Assembly: GCF_019623905.1 (NCBI RefSeq)
Contig: NZ_CP069370.1
Coordinates: 868,001-932,000, forward strand
Source of the DNA: Neotabrizicola shimadae
GTDB lineage: Bacteria; Pseudomonadota; Alphaproteobacteria; Rhodobacterales; Rhodobacteraceae
Direction: 5' to 3'
DNA length: 64,000 nucleotides
The notes under the pieces were generated by a model, which was given only the letters and a program-made list of their open reading frames with translations, searched no databases and was not told where the DNA came from. Made by a program: the position numbers and the translations under genes. Every line of letters starts with the position of its first letter. Within the stretch, counting starts at the first letter, position 1. Positions 58,089-64,000 of the stretch are shown piece after piece.

Positions 58089-59882
58089 TCAACCGCTGCG
58101 GCGGGGCTGGTCGATGTTGCCTACCAGAAGCGGGATGCCGGCGCGGATGCCTTCGACGCATTCCAGTGCGAAGCGGTCCATGTCGCGGCCGCGGATGTAG
58201 CCCACCATCTCGGCGACCTGGTCGGGGTCGTCGCCGAGGCGTTTCAGCGCCTCGGCCCCCAGACTGAGGGCGCTTTCGAAGGTTTCGCGGATCTGGAAAT
58301 CGACGCCTTCCTTCACGAGGTCCAGGGCATGCTGGCGATCATAGGCCCGCGCGAGGACGGGCACCTGCGGGAAATGGTGGCGGACCAGTTCGACGATCTT
58401 CGTGGTCGCCTCGGCATTGTTGATGGTCACGATGATGAGCCGGGCTTCGGCGGCACCGGCGGCGTGCAGGATGTCGAGCCGGGAGCCATCGCCATACCAG
58501 ACCTTGAAGCCGAAACTGCCGGCATCGCGGATGGATTGGGCATCGGTGTCGATGATCGAGATGGGGTGGCCGCGGCTGAGAAGCGGCTGGCTGACGATCT
58601 GGCCCATGCGGCCGAAGCCGATGAGCAGCACTGGCGCTGACAGGTTGTCGGCCGTCTCGACCCCGTCCAGGGACACGGGCTTGCGCGCGAGGCGGTCATG
58701 CAGGATCACCATCAGCGGGGTCAGCACCATGGAGATGATGACGATGGCCGCCAGGTTGGCGTTCCATTCGGGTTCGAGGATGCCGAACTGCGTGGCCGAG
58801 GCGTAGAGCACGAAAGCGAACTCGCCGCCCTGCGCCATGAGCACCGCGCGTTCCAGCGAGTCGGCGTGGGAGGATTTGGTCAGGCGCCCGACCAGGTAGA
58901 TCACCGCCATCTTCAGGATGATGAAGGCCGGAACGGAAATGGCGATGACCTGCCAGTTGCGCGCGATGACCTGAAGGTCCAGTGCCATGCCGACCGACAG
59001 GAAGAAGAGGCCGAGGAGGAGGCCGCGGAACGGCTCGATATCGGCTTCCAACTGGTGGCGGAACGAGGATTCCGAAAGGAGCACACCGGCAAGGAAGGCG
59101 CCCATGGCCATGGAGAGCCCGCCCGCCTGCATGAGCACCGCGGCACCAAGCACCACGAGAAGGGCTGCGGCGGTCATCACCTCGCGCGCGCCGAAACGGG
59201 CGAGCAGGCGGAACATCGGATCCAGAAGGTAGCGGCCTGCAAGGACCAGCACCATAATGGCACCCAGGCCAGTGCCCACCGAGATGAGGCGGTCGGTCGT
59301 CGTGGCCTCGGCCCCGCCGGGGGCAAGGAAGGCGACGAGCGCGAGAAGCGGCACGATGGCGAGGTCTTCGAGAAGCAGGATGGCAATGATGCGCCGCCCG
59401 CGGGGCAGGCCGATTTCGTGCCGCTCTTCCAGCATCTGCATGACGATGGCGGTCGAGGTGAGCACGAAGCCGGTCCCGGCCACGAAACTGGCGGTGGCCG
59501 GATAGCCGAGCGTGATGCCGACCCAGACAAGCGTGGCCATGGCGGCGCAGACCTGGAAGAGGCCAAGCCCGAAGATCTCGCCCCGCATGGACCAAAGCCG
59601 GGAGGGCTGCATCTCCAGCCCGATGATGAAGAGGAAGAGAACGACACCCAGTTCCGCAACATGCAGGATGGACTGGGCATCATGGAAGAAACCAAGACCG
59701 TAGGGTCCGATGGCAAGCCCGGCGGCGAGGTAGCCCAGGACCGACCCGAGACCGGCCCGCCGGAACAGCGGCACGGCGATGACGGCGGCGGCCAGAAGCA
59801 CGACGATGGAGGTCAGGTCCACACCGCCGTGCCCCGCCGCCTCGGCCACGGCATGTGCGGTTTCGGTGATGTCGCCGGCCAT
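58089..59882 (-). CDS. CPA2 family cation:proton antiporter with TrkA-N domain (KefB/KefC-like)
   Basis: 597 residues. About 12-13 helices (10-400) are followed by an NAD-binding TrkA-N domain (about 415-535: VLLIGFGRMGQIVSQPLLSRGHPISIIDTDAQSI). Typical segments are LGVVLFLFIIGLEMQPSRLW and GAFLAGVLLSESSFRHQLEADIEPFRGLLLGLFFLSVGM. It exchanges K+ (or Na+) for H+ at the inner membrane. The ATG at 59882 was chosen because upstream codons are not protein-like. No KefF/KefG ancillary gene is adjacent. Confidence 0.93.
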   Translation of the reverse strand: MAGDITETAHAVAEAAGHGGVDLTSIVVLLAAAVIAVPLFRRAGLGSVLGYLAAGLAIGPYGLGFFHDAQSILHVAELGVVLFLFIIGLEMQPSRLWSMRGEIFGLGLFQVCAAMATLVWVGITLGYPATASFVAGTGFVLTSTAIVMQMLEERHEIGLPRGRRIIAILLLEDLAIVPLLALVAFLAPGGAEATTTDRLISVGTGLGAIMVLVLAGRYLLDPMFRLLARFGAREVMTAAALLVVLGAAVLMQAGGLSMAMGAFLAGVLLSESSFRHQLEADIEPFRGLLLGLFFLSVGMALDLQVIARNWQVIAISVPAFIILKMAVIYLVGRLTKSSHADSLERAVLMAQGGEFAFVLYASATQFGILEPEWNANLAAIVIISMVLTPLMVILHDRLARKPVSLDGVETADNLSAPVLLIGFGRMGQIVSQPLLSRGHPISIIDTDAQSIRDAGSFGFKVWYGDGSRLDILHAAGAAEARLIIVTINNAEATTKIVELVRHHFPQVPVLARAYDRQHALDLVKEGVDFQIRETFESALSLGAEALKRLGDDPDQVAEMVGYIRGRDMDRFALECVEGIRAGIPLLVGNIDQPRRSG

Positions 59883-59994
59883 GCCTTGCCCTCCGCTGCG
59901 GTGCTGTTCGTCGGATCGAGCGTAACGGCTTTGCGGCTGGACGGGCCAGACCGGAGGAAATGGGTGCGGGCGGGGCGCGGGCGCTGCGGGGGAA

Positions 59995-60024
59995 ATGCAA
60001 CACCCGTGTTGCATGCCATGGCAT
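59995..60024. promoter_or_regulatory. Overlapping palindromes in the kefB-like/DUF3422 divergent promoter
   Basis: ATGCAACACCCGTGTTGCAT (59995-60014) has 9-bp arms around CC and overlaps ATGCCATGGCAT (60013-60024). The first looks like an operator; it lies 78-107 bp before the DUF3422 start and 113 bp from the antiporter start. Confidence 0.55.
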
Positions 60025-60101
60025 TCCGCGCCGATGCTTGGAAAGCTTTGGGAAGGGCCCTAGGTCCTGCAGATGTCCCCTTCGTCACGGAACTGCCGAG
60101 C

Positions 60102-61385
60102 ATGAGCACCCTGGCCGACCACCCCCTGCGCTATGCCGTGGTGAACGAGCTTCATGCGCGGCCCTTCCCGGTGCTGGAGGTGCCTTGCCGCGCGGTGTTC
60201 CTGGTGGTGAAGGAGCCGGTGAACGCGGCCAACCGCGACCGGACGCGCGACCGGGCGCATCTTCTGGACCTGTTGGACCGCAATGGCGCGGCCCATCCGC
60301 AGCCGGAGGCCACGCATTTCACCGGGCCGATCGGGCGCGCGGAGTTGAAATGGGAGAGCCATACCGAGTTCGTCACCTATACCGCCTTCCTGCCGGGCCT
60401 GGGCGCGCGGCCCTTCGATCCGCTGGATGCGCAGGTCTTTCCCGAGGACTGGCTGGCGGCGGCACCCGGCAAGCGGCTGACGGCGGCGATGATCCGGGTG
60501 GAGCCGATGCCGGAGACCGAGGCCGAGATGCTGGCGCGGCTGGAGGAGTGGTTCGTGCCTGAAAGCCTGACGGTCAGCCGCGTGGTGGACGGGGCGGCGG
60601 TGGTGGCGGGCGATTTCCGGATTGATCCGGCGGGGCAGATGCGGTTTGCCGTTTTCGTGCGGCCCGGCACCGGGGCGCGGCGCGTGGGGCGGATCGTGCA
60701 GCGGATCTGCGAGATCGAGACCTATCGCGCGGCCTCGATGCTGGGGCTGATCCGGTCGCGTGCGCTGACGAGCCGGCTGAACGAACTGGACCCTCGGCTT
60801 TCGGCCCTGGTGGCGGATCTGGATGCGCAGTCGCGGCCGCCGGAAGTGGCGTTGCATGACCTGCTGGCCATCGCGTCGGAGCTGGAAAGCCTGTCGGTGC
60901 ATTATTCGTTCCGCTTTGGCGCGACCTCGGCCTATGAGGCCATCGTGAACGAGCGGGTGGCGGTCTTGCGCGAAAGCCGGATCGAGGGGCGGCAGAGTTT
61001 CGGCGAGTTCATGATGCGCCGCTATGACCCGGCGATGCGCACGGTGAAATCGGCCGAGAAGCGGCTGGAGGCGATGGCGGAACGGGCGCAGCGCGCGGCC
61101 GAGTTGTTGCGTACGCGGGTCGATGTGGACCGGTCGGCGCAGAACCAGGCGCTCTTGGAAAGCATGGACCGGCGGGCCGACCTGCAACTGCGGTTGCAGC
61201 ACACGGTGGAAGGGCTGTCGGTGGTGGCGATCAGCTATTACGGCGTGAACCTGGCCACCTATGCGCTGGAGCCGCTGGCGCACATGGTGCACCTGTCGCA
61301 CGGCGCGCTGATGGCGGTGCTGGTTCCGGTGGTGGTGGCCGGGGTGTGGTACATGGTGCGCCGCATCCGCAAGCGGCTGCACTGA
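60102..61385 (+). CDS. DUF3422 family protein
   Basis: 427 residues. The start MSTLADHPLRYAVVNELHARPFPVLEVPCRAVFLV is characteristic of DUF3422, with HARPF followed by a compact domain (LKWESHTEFVTYTAF). A helical/coiled region (about 270-360) and two C-terminal membrane helices (about 365-425, VEGLSVVAISYYGVNL and HGALMAVLVPVVVAGVWYMVRRIRKRLH) follow. The function is unknown. Longer in-frame sequence upstream is antisense to the antiporter gene. Confidence 0.9.
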   Translation: MSTLADHPLRYAVVNELHARPFPVLEVPCRAVFLVVKEPVNAANRDRTRDRAHLLDLLDRNGAAHPQPEATHFTGPIGRAELKWESHTEFVTYTAFLPGLGARPFDPLDAQVFPEDWLAAAPGKRLTAAMIRVEPMPETEAEMLARLEEWFVPESLTVSRVVDGAAVVAGDFRIDPAGQMRFAVFVRPGTGARRVGRIVQRICEIETYRAASMLGLIRSRALTSRLNELDPRLSALVADLDAQSRPPEVALHDLLAIASELESLSVHYSFRFGATSAYEAIVNERVAVLRESRIEGRQSFGEFMMRRYDPAMRTVKSAEKRLEAMAERAQRAAELLRTRVDVDRSAQNQALLESMDRRADLQLRLQHTVEGLSVVAISYYGVNLATYALEPLAHMVHLSHGALMAVLVPVVVAGVWYMVRRIRKRLH

Positions 61386-61406
61386 GCGCAGCGCCTGGGG
61401 GCGGCG

Positions 61407-62327
61407 TTACCGCCCCCGGATGCGCGGGTCGAGCGCGTCGCGCAGGCCGTCGCCGATGTAGTTCACCGACAGCACGGTCAGCGAGATGGCGAGGCCGGGC
61501 CAGATCACCCGTTCGGGGTAGAGCTGGAGGTAATCGACGCCGTCATAGAGCAGCCGGCCCCAGGTGGGAAAGTCGGGCGGGAAGCCGAGGCCCAGGAAGG
61601 ACAGCACGGATTCGGTGATGATGGCGCCGGCGATGCCGAGGGTCGCGGCGACCATGACGGATGAGACCACGTTCGGCAGGATGTGGCGCAGGATGATGCG
61701 GCGGGGGGGCGTGCCGATGGAGCGGGAGGCCAGCACGAACTCGCGTTCCTTGATGGTCAGCACCTGGCCGCGGACGATGCGGGCCGAGTGCATCCAGGAG
61801 GTCACGCCGATGGCGAAGACGATGAGCAGGAACGTCCCGGCCTCGGGGCCGAACATGCCGGCCAGCGTGTCGCGGAAGAGCATGACGAGAACAAGGAGCA
61901 GCGGCAGGAGCGGCAGGGCGAGGAAGAGGTCGGTCAGCCGCATCAGCGGGTTGTCGAGCCGCTTGAAATAGCCGGCCAGCACGCCGACGGTCGAGCCGAT
62001 GACCATGGAGATCGCCATGGCGACGAAGCCCACGGCGAGGCTGACCTTGCCGCCCGCCATCATGCGGGCCAGCATGTCGCGGCCGAGCTGGTCGGTGCCG
62101 AGCGGGTTGCTCCACGAGGGTGGCTTGTTGCGCGACTTGATCATCGCGGCGGCGTCGGGGTTCACATAGGCCGGGTCGATGCGCCAGATCAGCGGGCCGA
62201 CCACGACGAAAAGCACCAGGAGAATCAGCACGACGAGCGCGGTCATGGCGCCGCGGTGGTGCTTGAACTGGTCCCAGACATCGGCCCACTGGCTGCGGGG
62301 GCGTTCGAGGGAGGTGCTGTCAGTCAT
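61407..62327 (-). CDS. Peptide/nickel-type ABC transporter permease (OppC/DppC family)
   Basis: 306 residues. The N-terminal OppC region has WDQFKHHRGAMTALVVLILLVLFVVVGP, then NPLGTDQLGRDMLARMMAGGKVSLAVGFVAMAISMVIGSTVGVLAGY and the EAA-like loop RGQVLTIKEREFVLASRSIGTPPRRIILRHILPNV. It pairs with the upstream OppB. Its start overlaps the OppB stop by 8 bp. No ATPase gene follows before the convergent DUF3422 gene, so the ATPase must be elsewhere or upstream beyond the edge. Confidence 0.94.
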   Translation of the reverse strand: MTDSTSLERPRSQWADVWDQFKHHRGAMTALVVLILLVLFVVVGPLIWRIDPAYVNPDAAAMIKSRNKPPSWSNPLGTDQLGRDMLARMMAGGKVSLAVGFVAMAISMVIGSTVGVLAGYFKRLDNPLMRLTDLFLALPLLPLLLVLVMLFRDTLAGMFGPEAGTFLLIVFAIGVTSWMHSARIVRGQVLTIKEREFVLASRSIGTPPRRIILRHILPNVVSSVMVAATLGIAGAIITESVLSFLGLGFPPDFPTWGRLLYDGVDYLQLYPERVIWPGLAISLTVLSVNYIGDGLRDALDPRIRGR

Positions 62328-63327
62328 AGCGGATCCTCGGGTCCAGGATGCCGTAGAGGATGTCGGCGATCAGGTTGAAGAGCACGATCAGCACGGCGAA
62401 GATGAAGGTGATGGTCTGCACCATGGGCAGATCGTTGCCGTGGATGGCGCCGATGAGGGCAGAGCCGATGCCGTTCACCTTGAACACGTTCTCGGTGATG
62501 ATGGCGCCGCCGAAGACCGAGGGCATCCCGAGCGCGATGATGGTCACGACGGGGATCAGGGAATTGCGCAGGACGTGCTTCATCACGACCTTGCCTTCGC
62601 CCATGCCCTTGGCGCGGGCGGTGCGCACATAGTCCTGGCCCAGGTTTTCCAGCATGGACGAGCGGGTGTAGCGGCTGATCTCGGCCGCGTTGAACAGGGC
62701 AAGGACGGCGACGGGGAGGGTCATCTGCATGACCTGCTTCACGAAGCTGGCCCAGTCGGTGACCTTCAGTGTGGTGTCGTAGATCGAGGGGAACCAGCCG
62801 AGTTTGACTGAGAAGATCACGATGAACAGCACGCCGGTGAAGAAGGTGGGCACGGAATAGCCCACCATCGACACGAATGTGCCAAGCTGGTCGAACCAGG
62901 AATACTGGCGGTAGGCCGAGTAGATGCCGATGGGCAGCGCGATCAGGATGCCCACGAGGTAGGCCATGCCGACCACGGTGAGGGTCTGCGGGATGCGCTG
63001 CATGATGACGTCGAAGACCGGGCCGCGGGTCTGGTAGCTGATGATGCGCTGCGCGCCCTGGGCCAGATCGGTGCCGAAGAGGGCGTCGATGGCGTAAAGC
63101 GGCTCAACCCAGAAGAACTGTTTCAGCCACAGGATATAGCGCGTCCAGAGCGGCTGGTTGACGCCCATGGATTCGAGGATCTTGGCGCGGACCTCGGGCG
63201 GAACGGTCAGAGGAATCTCGGATGCCGGCGAGCCGGGGGCGAGGTCGACGACAAGGAAGATGACGAAGCTGATGATGAGCAGCGTCGGGATCGCCAGCAG
63301 CAATCGTCGAAGGATGAAGGTGAGCAT
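62320..63327 (-). CDS. Peptide/nickel-type ABC transporter permease (OppB/DppB family)
   Basis: 335 residues. The start MLTFILRRLLLAIPTLLIISFVIFLVVDLAPGSPA and the loop TRSSMLENLGQDYVRTARAKGMGEGKVVMKHVLRNSLIPVVTIIALGMPSVFGGAIITENVF are diagnostic. An extra loop (about 60-100) between helix 1 and the core is longer than in DppB but usual in this subgroup. It forms the channel with the OppC-like protein downstream. Confidence 0.94.
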   Translation of the reverse strand: MLTFILRRLLLAIPTLLIISFVIFLVVDLAPGSPASEIPLTVPPEVRAKILESMGVNQPLWTRYILWLKQFFWVEPLYAIDALFGTDLAQGAQRIISYQTRGPVFDVIMQRIPQTLTVVGMAYLVGILIALPIGIYSAYRQYSWFDQLGTFVSMVGYSVPTFFTGVLFIVIFSVKLGWFPSIYDTTLKVTDWASFVKQVMQMTLPVAVLALFNAAEISRYTRSSMLENLGQDYVRTARAKGMGEGKVVMKHVLRNSLIPVVTIIALGMPSVFGGAIITENVFKVNGIGSALIGAIHGNDLPMVQTITFIFAVLIVLFNLIADILYGILDPRIRYD

Positions 63328-63360
63328 CGGCCCCCCGGAAACGGGTCGGAAGAAAGGGGA

Positions 63361-63407
63361 GGGGCGGGGCCGCCGGATTCTCGCAGAAAACCCGCCAGCC
63401 CCGCCCC
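63361..63407 (-). terminator. Hairpin between binding protein and OppB genes
   Basis: GGGGCGGGGC and GCCCCGCCCC pair perfectly across a 27-base loop. Placed after the binding-protein stop, it could attenuate transcription so that binding protein exceeds permeases. Confidence 0.55.
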
Positions 63408-63416
63408 GGTTTCAGA

Positions 63417-64000
63417 TCACTTCATGCGGTACCAGTCCTGGGCATTCCACAGTTCGGTGTCCCAGGTGTTCAGCACGACGCCGCCGAGGGTGGTCGAGGC
63501 GGCGGACAGGCGACCGCGGTCCACCAGCGGAACCACGACGAAGCTGTCCTTCGTGAGCATGTCGTTCATCTGCTTGGCCAGCGCGCCGCGTTCGTTCATG
63601 TCGGCGGTGGCGGCCATCTTCTTGACCAGCTCGTCATAGGCCGGGTCGCAGAAGCGGTTGATGTTCTCGCCCTGCCACTGGTTGTCCGGGCCCGGGATCT
63701 TGTCGCAGAGATACTGCGCCAGATAGGGCTCGGGATCGGTGCCGTCGAAGTTGTTGGCGTACATTTCGACATCGGCATAGAACTTCTGGAAGGTGTCGGG
63801 CGAGCCCGCATCACCGCCGAAGAACACCGAGGCGTCGATGTTCTTCAGTTCCACCTGCACGCCAAGCTCGTTCCACCAGCCCTTGACGAGCGCCTGGAAG
63901 TCCTGGCGCACCGGGTTGGTCGAGGTCTGGTAGACCAGCGACAGCTTCTTGCCATCCTTTTCGCGGATGCCGTCGGCGCCCACGGTCCAGCCGGCTTCGT
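63417..64000 (-). CDS. ABC transporter solute-binding protein family 5, C-terminal part (runs off right edge)
   Basis: Only the last about 194 residues are present. EAGWTVGADGIREKDGKKLSLVYQTSTNPVRQDFQALVKGWWNELGVQVELKNIDASVFFG is the classic lobe of SBP_bac_5 (DppA/OppA-like) proteins. It is followed by NRFCDPAYDELVKKMAATADMNERGALAKQMNDMLTKDSFVVVPLV. It is periplasmic and delivers peptides or other ligands to OppBC. The signal peptide and ligand pocket lie outside the window. Confidence 0.93.
   Translation of the reverse strand, partial: EAGWTVGADGIREKDGKKLSLVYQTSTNPVRQDFQALVKGWWNELGVQVELKNIDASVFFGGDAGSPDTFQKFYADVEMYANNFDGTDPEPYLAQYLCDKIPGPDNQWQGENINRFCDPAYDELVKKMAATADMNERGALAKQMNDMLTKDSFVVVPLVDRGRLSAASTTLGGVVLNTWDTELWNAQDWYRMK

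Noticed and set aside
58698-60101. Upstream extension of the DUF3422 frame
   Set aside because: It is antisense to the KefB-type antiporter. DUF3422 homology begins at MSTLADHPLRYAVVNELHARPF (60102).
1-64000. tRNA, rRNA or riboswitch genes
   Set aside because: No cloverleaf-like or conserved riboswitch core was recognised by eye in any intergenic region; a covariance-model search would be needed to exclude small ones.

Overview
The window is GC-rich, densely packed chromosomal DNA from an alphaproteobacterium, most likely Rhodobacterales (Rhodobacter/Paracoccus relatives). The support is gene content rather than a marker gene: a TauR-type MocR regulator beside Xsc, a DUF1007-NicO pair, pntAB, a kynurenine operon, a GntR-controlled amino-sugar ABC cluster, ATGA/GTGA gene overlaps and very short intergenic gaps. 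No rRNA, tRNA, CRISPR array, insertion sequence, prophage or clearly broken gene was seen. Two genes run off the edges (a 3-hydroxyacyl-CoA dehydrogenase-like C-terminus on the left, a family 5 solute-binding protein on the right).

Layout. 1-7.3 kb: fatty-acid gene end, small membrane protein, AraC regulator, then a minus-strand operon of OmpR-type regulator, hybrid sensor kinase and UPF0303 protein, with a second OmpR-type regulator divergent from it. 7.3-11.3 kb: single-domain globin, a 930-aa RTX protein with a motif-rich upstream region, trmO. 11.6-15.4 kb: purM-purN, rnd and a possible Fe/2OG dioxygenase. 15.4-19.6 kb: sulfonate module tauR-xsc-tauE with paired TauR-type operators. 19.7-23.4 kb: TetR with a perfect operator palindrome, HlyD, ABC ATPase and ABC permease. 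23.4-30.3 kb: M29 aminopeptidase, DUF1007-NicO metal transport pair, octaheme cytochrome c with DUF502 partner, outer-membrane protein. 30.3-43.9 kb: amino-sugar regulon (cytoplasmic GH20 hexosaminidase, GntR regulator, divergent ABC transporter, oxidoreductase, two SIS-domain sugar-phosphate enzymes, ROK kinase, GatZ/KbaZ-like protein, NagA). 44-49.4 kb: class III aminotransferase, exonuclease/endonuclease/phosphatase-fold protein, and a BKACE-GNAT-acetylpolyamine deacetylase operon. 49.4-53.6 kb: L,D-transpeptidase, kynU-GNAT-kynA, isoprenylcysteine methyltransferase-like protein. 53.7-64 kb: pntAB, a small unknown gene, SMP-30 protein, KefB-type antiporter, DUF3422 protein, OppBC plus binding protein.

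The signal that the genes do not explain is a 73-bp composite element present four times (13328-13400, 26527-26599, 43910-43982, 56747-56819), always between genes. It has a TTAA-N7-TTAA box, exactly 40 bp of spacer with conserved islands, then the invariant 18-bp palindrome GCGTCCGAGCTCGGACGC. Two copies are preceded by two abutting 22-bp palindromes. The fixed spacing suggests a protein-binding or processing module rather than random repeat decay. Its function is unknown to me.
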